Shown one piece after another: positions 1-9,100 of a DNA stretch of 64,000 nucleotides (within the stretch, counting starts at the first letter, position 1; each line of letters begins with the position of its first letter). The DNA comes from Bin87 sp965220055 (lineage in GTDB: Bacteria > Chloroflexota > Dehalococcoidia > Lucifugimonadales > UBA3495): assembly GCA_965220055.1 (NCBI GenBank), contig CBDCPE010000004.1:2294001-2358000 (forward strand), read 5' to 3'. The position numbers and the translations under genes were made by a program. The notes beneath the pieces are model-generated. The model made no database searches, was not told the DNA's origin, and worked only from the letters and a program-made list of their open reading frames with translations.

Positions 1-1
1 T

Positions 2-925
2 TTCGACCTCAAAACCCTGACCGGTACCAAGGGATTTGAGCGTATCAAGGTCATTAAAAATGCCGTCGACGCTGTATACACCAGCGACGACGACAAACGG
101 CGATTTGAGATCCTGGCTCGGCAGGTTTTCGCACGGTTCAAGTTGCTGGCAACCGAGCGTTCGGCGTTCCCTTATGCCGAGAGGCACGACAATATCTAGG
201 CGGTCTACAAGAAGCTCTCAGAGCGACGAGACACTGCGGACGTCACCGAGTTGCTGAAGGAACTGCATCGAATTGTGAACGAGGCGATCCTCACCCAGGA
301 GCCGGGCGAGGACCAGGCTGAAGGGTTGACCTTCGACCTCAGCCAGATCGACATGGAAAAACTGCGCGAGGAGTTCGAAAAGAAGGTCCAACACAAGGCA
401 ACCACGCTCCAGGACATTCGCGATATCGTAGAGCAGAAACTTGCCGAAATGCTTGCACGTAATCCCATGCGAATGGACTATCAATTGAAGTACGAGGAAA
501 TCGTCGCTGCATACAATCGCGAAAAAGACCGCGTCACCATCGAGGAGACTTTCCGGCGCCTCTCCGAACTGATTGAGGAGCTCGATCCCGAGCAGAGACG
601 TGCAGTACAGGAAGGCCTCGACGAGGATGAGTTGGCCTTGTTCGATCTGCTGAAGAAAGACGGTTTGAACAGGTCCGACCGCGAGAAAGTTAAACAGTCA
701 AGCCGGGAATTGCTTGCAGCCGTCAAAGACCGATTGGCCGAGCTGGACCGATTCTGGGAGAAAGAGCAGACCAAGGCGGAGATGGAGGTGTTCATCCTCG
801 ACGCAGTCTATGAAAAATTGCCAGCCGCGGCCTTTACGTCAGAAGAAAGGCAGGCGGTTGCTTTCGACGTGTACAACCATATCCTGCAGCAGGCTCGCGA
901 CCGCCAATTCGCAATTTCAGCGTAA
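2..925 (+). pseudogene. hsdR: Type I restriction enzyme R subunit, C-terminal part, interrupted by an amber codon
   Basis: One frame is open from the window edge to the TAA at 923-925 except for a TAG at 197-199. The protein on both sides is continuous and resembles the helical C-terminal region of HsdR, the ATP-dependent translocase and nuclease subunit of type I restriction systems. The sequence before the stop (FPYAERHDNI) and after it (AVYKKL) reads as one domain, so TAG probably replaced a glutamine codon. An internal ATG at 251 could give only a 224-residue tail. The motor and nuclease domains lie outside the window. No hsdS or hsdM follows. Best read as a decaying gene, although a single-base assembly error cannot be excluded. 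Confidence 0.7.
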
Positions 926-1395
926 TTTCCAGTTGCCAGCCAACTACTCTGGGCGTCCTATCGGGATGCGGCTTTCGGATCAAATGACAATGGCAGACTT
1001 TGAACGGAAGTCTGCCATGTCGGCTACCCAGTTGACGCTGCAGTAAACGCAGCTTAATTTGTCCAACAACCTGCCCTTCACGGACACGTCCTACCAAGAA
1101 CCGACTCCACGGTGACGATGCGGCGTTAATGGCACGAAACTTGGTTCGCGCAAGGTGCTTTATGTTTAGCAAACTCCGCGCGAAGCGGCCTGATCTGGGT
1201 GGTTTTCTTGGCCCGTTATTGTAGGCGGGCCAATTTTTAACGTCCTCAACCCCGCCGGGCGAAAAGCCGGCACTTTCGGATCGACCGGCCCCTGGTCGCC
1301 GCAAAACCCCCTGAATCCGCGGTTTTCGAGGGCCAATCGATCCACAGACCCTTAGACGGCAGAAATCGCCTCGTGGAGTGCCAGGATAGAGATCC
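926..1395. other. Intergenic region after hsdR
   Basis: I see no convincing gene here. The stretch holds an 11-bp perfect inverted repeat (listed separately) and otherwise unassigned sequence up to the membrane-protein start. Confidence 0.4.
990..1018. terminator. Perfect 11-bp hairpin downstream of hsdR
   Basis: ATGGCAGACTT at 990-1000 is followed, after a 7-nt loop, by its exact reverse complement at 1008-1018. It lies 65 bp after the hsdR stop, where a terminator would be expected, but no T-run follows on either strand, so it may instead be a processing signal or a mobile-element end. Confidence 0.35.
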
Positions 1396-1824
1396 ATGAT
1401 GAGAAAGGTGCGAGGTTGGCTGAGGCGCATCGAGGCGTACTGGTACACGATCGCCGGGATATTTACCGCCTTCGTGTTCCTGAACGCCCTGCTTACGGAG
1501 GGGACAGAAGAGAACCCGTCGGGGATTGCAGGGTGGTCGGCCGGAATGCTCGCCATGAGCGTGGCCGCGATCGTCATCGTGGAAGCCACCTATTCCGGGA
1601 GCATTTCCGTCAAAAGGTGGCCAGGCGTTTTCCTTGGCCTGGTCGCCATGGCCAGCGCGTACCTGTGGGTCGCTGGGGAAGCGGAGGTCCATCCGGCCGA
1701 CCCGGAACTCTTCTTGTTCACGGGAATGTTCTGGTTGACTTGCGCCCTGCTGGCCGTCGTGGTGCTGGTATTCGGTCTTGGGAATCGGCGTGGCCCGAAA
1801 GACCCTCCTGCAGATGATCAGTGA
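1396..1824 (+). CDS. Small integral membrane protein, about four helices
   Basis: This 142-residue protein has a basic N-terminus (MMRKVRGWLRR) followed by hydrophobic segments at roughly residues 17-33, 45-62, 74-92 and 105-127, and a short charged tail. The pattern fits a four-helix inner-membrane protein with the N-terminus inside. I recognise no family or motif. The start may be the first or second of two adjacent ATG codons, and no strong ribosome site is visible. It stands alone between the broken hsdR and a convergent HEPN-like gene. Function unknown. Confidence 0.6.
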   Translation: MMRKVRGWLRRIEAYWYTIAGIFTAFVFLNALLTEGTEENPSGIAGWSAGMLAMSVAAIVIVEATYSGSISVKRWPGVFLGLVAMASAYLWVAGEAEVHPADPELFLFTGMFWLTCALLAVVVLVFGLGNRRGPKDPPADDQ

Positions 1825-1877
1825 CCTCTCGGCGACGACGCAGGCATCTAAGCTCACTGCGCAGGCCTGGAGGTGCC

Positions 1878-2381
1878 TCAGCTTGCATCCCTGGTAACAC
1901 CGTTCACGGCCATGATCGCGGCGAACATCCCGAAGGGTGCGTTCTGCAGCCTGTTGCCCTCCAAGTATCTCCAAGCCACGAAGTCGCTTTCATGGTCCTC
2001 CGCGAACTTCCTGAACGTCATGGCTTGTGGCTCCAGCATCAGGTCCCATTCGGCCCATCTCGCCTGTATCGCAGCCTGATTTGCGGGGGGCAGATTGTCG
2101 TAGAGGTCCACCAAGTCGTGAGTTCGGGGAAAGTTCATCCCCAGTGCTTGATGTAAGCCCTTCAAGGCGCATTCCAGACCGAAGGCCTGCATGGCGCTGT
2201 TGATGACGGCTTTCCCCACCTCGACCTCGTCGGGGGTTGCGTCCACTCCGCGCTGGTCGCCTATCCTGTAGTATTCCAGCGCCCCCAGCACGGCGCGGGA
2301 AAGATGGTGCATATCGATGTTGCCATCGGCCATAACGTTGACCTGGATCGGGGTATTTCCCGTGTTGCTCTGATTGGTCAT
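1878..2381 (-). CDS. HEPN-like domain protein
   Basis: The 167-residue product starts at an ATG preceded by AAAGGAG with good spacing. Residues around 60-130 are helical with a segment KGLHQALGMNFPRTHDL and then DLYDNLP, and a later DFVAWRYLEG, a pattern familiar from HEPN and AbiV-like proteins that bind or cleave RNA. A clear catalytic R-x4-6-H is not obvious, so it may be a non-catalytic HEPN. It lies 37 bp downstream of the Fic gene on the same strand, so the two may be co-transcribed. A role in toxin control or defence is inference from the fold and context. Confidence 0.6.
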   Translation of the reverse strand: MTNQSNTGNTPIQVNVMADGNIDMHHLSRAVLGALEYYRIGDQRGVDATPDEVEVGKAVINSAMQAFGLECALKGLHQALGMNFPRTHDLVDLYDNLPPANQAAIQARWAEWDLMLEPQAMTFRKFAEDHESDFVAWRYLEGNRLQNAPFGMFAAIMAVNGVTRDAS

Positions 2382-2418
2382 GGATCTCCTTTGGTGAGCA
2401 GCCTCTCATTTCGCCAGC

Positions 2419-3228
2419 TCATGGTACGGAATCCGGCCCGCCGTTACCCCGCTCCCATGGCGCTCGGTTCATCTCCGTGATTGCTTCCAAATCTGTTCGT
2501 CCGTCCGCTGTTTCTCCAAGGTCTTGTGCCGACAGTCTGGCCGCGTCGATGATGGTCTCCAGCATCCAGTCCCGCCACTCGGCCCACGTTCCCGACGACA
2601 GCAGGCGGTAGTAGACGGGCCGGTCCCACCAGATGTGCCGGCTGATGGCGATCGGCGCCTGCAGGGCCTGTACGATGAGCAACCTTCCCGTGCGGCCGTT
2701 GCCGTCCGCGAAGGGATGTATCGTCTCGAAGTACCGATGCCCCCAGATCGCTCTCATCAGCGGGTCCTCTTCGCCGTTCATCCAGTGGTGGAACTGCTCC
2801 ATGCGCCAGAAGAGTTCCGAGTGGTGCGGTGGCAGCCAGTCGCCGATGATCACCCCGCTGTCCCGGTACCTTCCGGGTCGCATCCGCGGGTCTGGATGTC
2901 TCGCCATGAGCGTCTGGTGCCATTTCAGGACGTCCCTGCTGTCCGTCGAAGCCAGGGCCGGTTCCATGGCTTGGAAGAGCCGGTTGCTGTCACTCCCCGG
3001 CTCGGTGGTGTCGTCAAAGATGTTCTCGATGCAGGACGAGGCCTGCGCTTCGCACATTGCCAGCCGCGTCCGGGGCTTTTCGCTTTCCGCACGTTGCGCC
3101 GCGTCCCTCAGCCTCTCCAATTCGCCCAGCGCCGTTCGGGCCCTTGGTCCCGCAATCTCTTGAGTTTCTGCTGGTGGCCCGAGCCATCTGTGGCGTATGT
3201 CGTTCTCTTGGCCTCTTCGTGAGCTCAT
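2419..3228 (-). CDS. Fic family protein with N-terminal inhibitory helix (class II)
   Basis: The Fic active-site loop HPFADGNGRTGR is complete at about residues 171-182. The histidine that activates the target hydroxyl and the glycine-rich phosphate-binding part are both present, so AMP transfer (or another nucleotide or phosphate transfer) onto a protein is expected. Around residues 64-69 the segment SSCIEN fits the inhibitory (S/T)xxxE(G/N) motif, placing it among class II Fic proteins that restrain themselves through an N-terminal helix. I chose the ATG at 3228 because AAGGAG sits 9 nt upstream; a longer frame to 3384 lacks that support. The product is 269 residues. The target is unknown. 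Confidence 0.85.
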   Translation of the reverse strand: MSSRRGQENDIRHRWLGPPAETQEIAGPRARTALGELERLRDAAQRAESEKPRTRLAMCEAQASSCIENIFDDTTEPGSDSNRLFQAMEPALASTDSRDVLKWHQTLMARHPDPRMRPGRYRDSGVIIGDWLPPHHSELFWRMEQFHHWMNGEEDPLMRAIWGHRYFETIHPFADGNGRTGRLLIVQALQAPIAISRHIWWDRPVYYRLLSSGTWAEWRDWMLETIIDAARLSAQDLGETADGRTDLEAITEMNRAPWERGNGGPDSVP

Positions 3229-3286
3229 GCGTGATTTCTCCTTGCTCTGACGCTGTCGCCCACTGAGTAACTCATGAGCACTGAAA

Positions 3287-3808
3287 TCATTTTTGCGGCC
3301 GGTCTGCCGGCGGCAGCGGGATGGAATGCCCGGGACGGTTGCCGCCGGATCCACTCGCTGCGGGAAGCATGGGGGGCATCTCACCGGTGCGGTAGGTCTC
3401 GTCGATCTGGGGAATCATCCACTCACCCGTCGTGGCGTTGTCGGGCAGCACGATGTTGGCCAGGAACTCCGCCTCCACGGTGGAAATCCCCGCGGACACC
3501 GCCTCGAGCTTGGCCTTGATCACCAAGAGCAGCGCCCGCCACTTTTGCCGGCAGGCTTGCTCGTAGGACTCCTGCTGCTGCCGCTCCGTCCGCTCCCGCG
3601 GCACCCGGTGGTTCGTGTAGCGAAACTCCTCCGGATCGGGCAGCTCCAGGACGAAGCGGATCCGGCGGTTCTCCATGGCGAAGATGACGGTGGCCATGTT
3701 GCCCTGGGCCGCGTATGCGAAAGCGTCAGCGCCGTAACGCTCCAGGGTGCGCTCGATCTCATTGCGCGTCCGGATGACGGAAACGTTGGTGTCGCGAGCG
3801 TAAACCAT
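3287..3808 (-). CDS. Conserved hypothetical protein, paralogue of 50368-50871
   Basis: The 173-residue product begins MVYARDTNVS and shares most residues with a second protein in this window at 50368-50871, including RTRNEIE.TL.RYGAD, FVL.LPDPE.FR.TNH and EFLANIVLP. I do not recognise a named family. It is the last gene of a tight minus-strand operon of small proteins, starting 10 bp after the previous stop with an AGGAG-type site. A proline- and glycine-rich tail suggests a flexible end. Both paralogues lie near a Fic gene, so the linkage may be meaningful. A phage or integrative-element origin is possible. Confidence 0.65.
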   Translation of the reverse strand: MVYARDTNVSVIRTRNEIERTLERYGADAFAYAAQGNMATVIFAMENRRIRFVLELPDPEEFRYTNHRVPRERTERQQQESYEQACRQKWRALLLVIKAKLEAVSAGISTVEAEFLANIVLPDNATTGEWMIPQIDETYRTGEMPPMLPAASGSGGNRPGHSIPLPPADRPQK

Positions 3809-3818
3809 CGGGGCTCTC

Positions 3819-4001
3819 CTAAAACCCCGGAAGCTGGGCAGCGCCCTGCCTCCGGATCTGGATACCCAGCGGGAGTCCTTCGGTGTGCTTGTACGCCGAC
3901 CGGTTGCTGCAACCCAGGAACTCCTTGCCGATGTCCCCGTTACGTCGTACCACCAACCGGTCCGGCGCGCACTTGGGGCAGGTCTTGGCGACGTCGGCCA
4001 T
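3819..4001 (-). CDS. Small zinc-ribbon protein, topoisomerase C4-finger-like
   Basis: This 60-residue protein reads CPKC near the N-terminus and then EFLGCSN about 20 residues later, the layout of the C4 zinc finger found at the end of type IA topoisomerases. The fourth cysteine is replaced (SNRSAYK), so metal binding may be weak. The ATG at 4001 lies 2 bp after the stop of the gene upstream, implying translational coupling. As a stand-alone finger it may bind single-stranded DNA, which is inference from the family. Confidence 0.55.
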   Translation of the reverse strand: MADVAKTCPKCAPDRLVVRRNGDIGKEFLGCSNRSAYKHTEGLPLGIQIRRQGAAQLPGF

Positions 4002-4003
4002 AC

Positions 4004-4297
4004 TCACTTCTCGCCGGCCATGGGGTCGTAGCCGATCAGCGCGTGGAGCACGGGGCAGCCGAGCGAGTGGGACTTCCACTCGCCGCAGTTCCTGCAGGGT
4101 CTCTCGCACCAAGGGTGGTGATCGCGCCTGGCGCCGCAGAAGAGACAAGGAGCGCCCGAGCATTCCCCGGCCTCGGGCGCGCTGACCTGCTGACGCCACC
4201 AGCCGCAGTTATTGCAGACCCAGGCGCGCTGGGTGTCATCCTCAAACTCGAGTGGGTCCCACCGGTGGGGGCCTCGGATCGCAACCGGCGTGGTCAT
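4004..4297 (-). CDS. Cysteine-rich putative zinc-binding protein
   Basis: Starting at the internal ATG (MTTPVAIRGPHR), the 97-residue product carries CNNCGWW, CLFCGARRDHH and CRNCGEWKSHSLGCP, that is, three CxxC pairs with nearby histidines. It probably binds two or more zinc ions. I know no function. Its stop lies 2 bp before the next start and its own start sits just after the preceding gene, so it is an internal cistron of the small-protein operon. Confidence 0.55.
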   Translation of the reverse strand: MTTPVAIRGPHRWDPLEFEDDTQRAWVCNNCGWWRQQVSAPEAGECSGAPCLFCGARRDHHPWCERPCRNCGEWKSHSLGCPVLHALIGYDPMAGEK

Positions 4298-4298
4298 G

Positions 4299-4493
4299 CT
4301 AACCTCGCGCGGCCTGGATGCCGGCACTGACGGCAGCACGTACCCTGGCCTTGTGGAAGTTCCGACGGGAAGCTCCGCCCAGGCTGACGCTGCAGCGCCA
4401 CCCGGGCTCGGCGCCGCACATGGGGCATTGCACCTTGGCGGTGGGGTTTGAGCTCCGCCGCGGCCGGCGCCAAGGTTCTGTTCCGCTCGGCAT
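4299..4493 (-). CDS. Small CxxC zinc-finger-like protein
   Basis: The 64-residue frame from the ATG at 4493 ends with CPMCGAEPGWRCSVSLGG and a following HKAR. This CPxCGAxPGxxC...HxAR layout is a small zinc-finger type that I recall from actinobacterial and Chloroflexota genomes. The start overlaps the upstream stop by one base (TAATG), which fixes it and shows coupling. Function unknown, probably nucleic-acid binding. Confidence 0.55.
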   Translation of the reverse strand: MPSGTEPWRRPRRSSNPTAKVQCPMCGAEPGWRCSVSLGGASRRNFHKARVRAAVSAGIQAARG

Positions 4494-4879
4494 TAGCGCA
4501 CCTCGGCAATGCGGTCGCGCACCCACTCCAGCCCGTTCGACGTCCAGCAACGTTCGGCCCAGCCGTCTAGGATCGTTTCCAGCGTGGCATAGAACAGCGC
4601 CTTCCGGTCGCCATCGGGTATTGGATCAGGCTCCACTCGTCCCAGGACGAATAAGGGCCCATACGAAGCAGATTGGCCGCGCTTGGCAGTTTCCTGCATC
4701 TCCTGATGGACGGCGTAGACCTCGCCGGTGTTCCGCACGTAGGAAACGCGCCACTTGTGAGGCCAGCCGGCCAGTCGCCAATGGACGCCGTAATCGGCCT
4801 CTTCACTCCATCGACGTTCCGGCTGCTCGGTGTAGAACGCCTCCAGGGTTGGATATATGTCGGAAGGCATGGTCATCAT
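4493..4879 (-). CDS. Hypothetical protein of the small-gene operon
   Basis: The 128-residue product (MMTMPSDIYPTLEAFY...) is rich in aromatic residues (HWRLAGWPHKWRV, CWTSNGLEWV) and ends in an arginine. No family recognised. The start overlaps the stop of the upstream regulator gene by four bases (ATGA), and its stop overlaps the next start, so it is firmly embedded in the operon. Confidence 0.55.
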   Translation of the reverse strand: MMTMPSDIYPTLEAFYTEQPERRWSEEADYGVHWRLAGWPHKWRVSYVRNTGEVYAVHQEMQETAKRGQSASYGPLFVLGRVEPDPIPDGDRKALFYATLETILDGWAERCWTSNGLEWVRDRIAEVR

Positions 4880-5205
4880 CCTCGACCGGAGCCACGTTCT
4901 CTGGCGAACCGCAGCCACCGGTACACGGTGCGCAAGCTGACGCCGTACCGTTTCGCGGCTTCCTCGGGGTTCATGCGCTCGGCGTTGATCTCCTGGGCCC
5001 GCGCGAGCATAAAGGCCTGCCGACGTATAGCGCCTATACCTCCCGGCATATCGTATCTGCACTTGGGCAGCGGGCAGGCCAGACAGGCCGGCGCGACGTC
5101 GCAACCCGTATCCACGGTCAGTCCGGGATGGTCCTCAAGGAAGGAGGCATCCACGTCCGCGGACGTTGGCCGCCCGGTTACCACCTGGCCGGTGAGCACA
5201 CTCAT
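4876..5205 (-). CDS. Cys-cluster helix-turn-helix protein, probable operon regulator
   Basis: From the ATG at 5205 the 109-residue product has a cysteine cluster (CDVAPACLACPLPKC, residues about 34-48) followed by a helix-turn-helix region in the last third (EEAAKRYGVSLRTVYRWL). The combination suggests a metal-dependent DNA-binding regulator. It is the first gene of the minus-strand operon of six small genes, so autoregulation is plausible. A truncated IS66 transposase ends immediately upstream, so the native promoter may have been lost or replaced. Confidence 0.6.
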   Translation of the reverse strand: MSVLTGQVVTGRPTSADVDASFLEDHPGLTVDTGCDVAPACLACPLPKCRYDMPGGIGAIRRQAFMLARAQEINAERMNPEEAAKRYGVSLRTVYRWLRFARERGSGRG

Positions 5206-5214
5206 GCGACGTAC

Positions 5215-5896
5215 TCCGCCAGCCGGTCTCATCAGCATGAACCACCGGACTGCCTCGGACCCGTTCCACAATGTCGGTGATCGCCCCCTGGGCCATTTGA
5301 GCCACCCGGTGGGTGGCGGCCACGATGGCCCCCACGCTGAGACGCAGCCCGTGCACCGTGTCCAGATGCCACTGTATGACGCGCAACGGCAGCCTGGCTT
5401 CTTCCCGCAGCGCGGCGATCAGGCTGAGCAGGTTGATCCCCAGACGCTGTTGGCCCAGCACCACGCCCTCCAGTTGCGCTGGCGGCACACAGCGGCGTTG
5501 GCACTGCGGGCAGGTGCGGGCGAGGTAAGCGTGCTCGGTAACCTGCACCGGAACCTGAGGCAGGTCGATGACCTCCCGAGTGCGCTGGGTCCAGCCACCG
5601 GACAACCGGGTACCGCAGTCGGGACACTGTTCCACCACATGCTCCACCTGCTGGGTGGGCGTCATCCGGGTGCGGGCAAAGCCGTGGCGACGAGGTTGGC
5701 GTGGCTTCTTGGGTTGATCCGGCTTCGGCACGGCTTTGGGCTTCAGACCGGGCATCCGGCCCGAGCCCTGGGATTTGGCCCGCCCTTCCAGCTGGGCAAT
5801 CCGTTTCTCCAGGCTCTCGATGACGGCCTGCTGGCGGACGATGATGCCAATCAGCACATCCCGGTCGGCGGTGGACAAGTCAATTCCCGGATCCAT
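5215..5896 (-). pseudogene. IS66-family transposase, N-terminal part
   Basis: The frame begins MDPGIDLSTADRDVLIGI with a short coiled region (QQAVIESLEKRIAQLEGRAK), then the zinc-binding domain typical of IS66 (CPDCGTRL and CPQCQRR), and stops matching the family just after the first catalytic aspartate (HADETGWR). The rest of the DDE domain is missing. The frame then runs into unrelated sequence at the start of the small-protein operon. It is therefore an IS66 remnant cut at about 5215. Confidence 0.8.
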
Positions 5897-6177
5897 ACCC
5901 GGTATATGACATAACCTCCACTCCCAACGCCAGCCATCCTCAAACGTCTTCCGACCAATTCAACTCACCGAGTCTGAACAGTTACCGTTTTTGCTCCGCC
6001 CTTGACATTTCGGCCCAAATCATCGTAGACAACGGGCCGGAGATTACGGCGAATTCATACCCTTGCTCAATTCCGCACCAGCCAACTATCCTGTTAACCA
6101 AGAAAGTTGGTTCCCATGTGAAAAGCAAATCGATTTCAGGTATGAGCGGCGTGATAGGCCGCTATCCCGGTGGGTGA

Positions 6178-9100
6178 ATGACCAATACCAATGGCGGTCC
6201 ACGGATGACCAATAGGCCAGGCCAGGGGAACAAACGCGCGGATGATGTTGAGCCGGCCGTAGGTGTGAGCCCCTACGCGACGGGTGGTGGTGGTGTGACG
6301 TTCGAGCGGAAGGTCGCGGTTCAATACCTGGAGCATCTGCTCACGGGCAATGGCGCTGCCGAGCTGGGCGATGGCCGCCACGTAGTCAGCGTGGCGTTCC
6401 AGCAGGCGCCGGAATACCCGGTTGACGACCTGGTTATCGCCGCAGCACACCCGGAGGAATCGAAACCATCCCTGCTGCTGTCGCTCGGGGTCCGACGTTC
6501 ACCAAATCTGGTGCAGAGCGACGAACCCACACGAAAGCTGATTCGGGACTTCGTCCGTGCTGTGATCAACACGCTGGCCGACGATCCAGAACATCGTTTG
6601 GGCTTGGTCGTCGCCGGGGCGCGGACACAAGCCCAACAGCTCAGCGAGTTGGCCGGCCTCGCCGCAGGTCAGATGGACGCGCCCGGATTCTTCGATCTCG
6701 TAGAGACTCCCCACAGGTTCGGTTCCGGTATCCGCGGTAGGCTTGGCCAGTTAGAGATACTCGTGGGAGGCGCGCTTAAGGACCTTGGTGTTACCGAGCC
6801 CGGTAAAGCGCTTATCCGACAACGCACCTGGCAATTGCTCTCCATGTTGACCGTTCTCATGCCGCGGCTGGAGTCCCCCGACGAAACTGATTGGTCGGCA
6901 GTCGCGAACGACCTGACCACCGTGGCTCGCACTCCCGATTTGGCAGGAGCATCACAGGTGCGCGACCGGCTGGTTGCGTTGGCTAGCGAATATGCTCCGA
7001 AAGCAGCTCGAATTGACCTCACAGTGTTGCGCCGCGACGCCCATGGGGTGCTGGACCCGAAAGTGCGGCGCAGTCAGCGCGGATGGCAGGTACTCAACCA
7101 CCTCCATGATAGGGCGCTTGGTACGGTGCGCGACGAGATTATCGCCAGCGACGGAGATCGCAATAAGCGCCTCGACCGCAGCAACGCTGCCGAGGAACTG
7201 TCCGCGATTGTCGAAGGTTCTGTGGCAGTAGTCATCACCGGCGAATCAGGTGTGGGCAAAAGCTCGCTCGTAGTACTGTCGCTTACCGCGGCGAACGGTG
7301 CCGGCACCGACGACGCCCAAACGGTGTGCATGAACCTGCGCCACATTCCGAATCTGGCCGTTGAGTTCGAATCCATGTTGGGTTGCCCGCTCTCGGCACT
7401 CCTGAGAGAAATGAGTGCACCACAGCGTATGTTTGCAATTGACGGCGCTGACGCCGTCGCCGAAGGCAAGGAGGACGCCTTCCGTTACGTGGTCGACGCC
7501 GCTGTCAAAGCTGACCTGAAGGTTATCGCCGTTACAGCGGTCGACGGCAGTCAGGTCGTGCTGGATATTCTCAACGACCTCTTCGGGAACAACGTGGTGG
7601 AATATACTGTGCCTCCGTTGACGGACTCTGAAATACAGGAGATCGTCGACACCTTCCCTGAACTCGGTAACCTCCACGCCAATCCGCGGTCGCGCGAATT
7701 GTTGCGTAGGCTCGTGGTGGTGGACCTGCTTATTCGAGGCGGGCTCACCGGCCTCCCGCTCAGCGATGCGGATGCAATGCTGGAAGTCTGGTCAGGCCTA
7801 GTTCGTCGGCACGAACGATCAGACCGGGGACTACCAGACGCCCGCGAGGTTGCGCTCCTGCGATTGGCCGATCTTTCGCTCGGTGGTGGTGACAGGCTCA
7901 GTGTCATCAGTGGGCTCGATGCGGCAGCTCTGGCAGGATTGCGCCAAGATGGGTTGCTGCAAACGTCGGATGAGAATCCGTTCATGATTGGACCGGATTT
8001 CGCCCACGATGAGGTACGCCGTTATGCAGTTGCGCGGTTGCTCCTGTCAGGGAATAACCCCACCACCAAACTGCTGAATTCAGGGGTCCCCCGCTGGGCG
8101 CTCAGCGCGGCCAAACTCGCTAGTGCAACACTGCTCGAGCAACCGGACCGACCGCACACGCCTCTGCCGGGCAGGTTAGGCAATTTGCAGGCGTCTTTCG
8201 ACGCTCTGGTAGAAGCCGGACACGGTGCCCGGTGGGGCGACGTACCCGGTGAAGCCTTGGTATCGATGTCCGACGCCAGCGCGGTTTTGCGGGATGCTTG
8301 GCCCGATTTGAAAAGGGACGACGCAGCCGGCCTTCGGAGGCTCGCACGGTTGGTTGATCAGCGGCTCCGCGACCACAACGGTATCGTCAACCCCATCTCC
8401 GTCGAGCCGATTGTTTGGTTGATGATGGAAGACAGCGAACCGTGGCGGCCTGGCGAATATGCCAGCGATCTGTTGAGAGATTGGCTGCGTGCACACGTGG
8501 CCGCTAGAACTCTGGCCGGTCATCCCGCCCGCATCCGGCTTCGCGAGCGTTTGATGGAAGCATATGCGGAATCGGATCGACGCCTCGAGGAACGAATCAA
8601 GGCTGAAGCGGCCGCACGCTCCGCACGCTCCGAGGAAGGCAGGGGACGGGCGCAGGAGTTGGAGGAAAGCCACCCTGAGTTGTTCATTTCTCAATTGGGC
8701 TACGGCTGGTCGCCCCGTCGCGAGCGCCCTCAGGTGCCGAGTGTGTGCAGAGACAGGGCCTACCTTGAACTGTTGGCGCTTCTTGGGGCAGACCTGGGTG
8801 ATGAAGGCGAAGCAATTCTGATGAGAATGGCTCAGGACGCGCCGTCGTCGTTGGCCCCTGCGGTGGAAGCGCCGCTAACCCCAGCAGCGATCTCCCAGTA
8901 TCGTCGCGGGCTGTTGGCAGAACTGACCGAAGCGCACTATTTGGATGACGAGGGCCATGGCCCTCAATTTGACCATGACGGAATCCGGCGCCACGACCCA
9001 CGATACAGTAGAATTTTGCAACCACTGGCTGCCTGGTATCGCGGTCCGTTCACGGTGCTGTTTCAGACCGACCCGCGCGGCGGGGTCGCAGTGCTCAACC

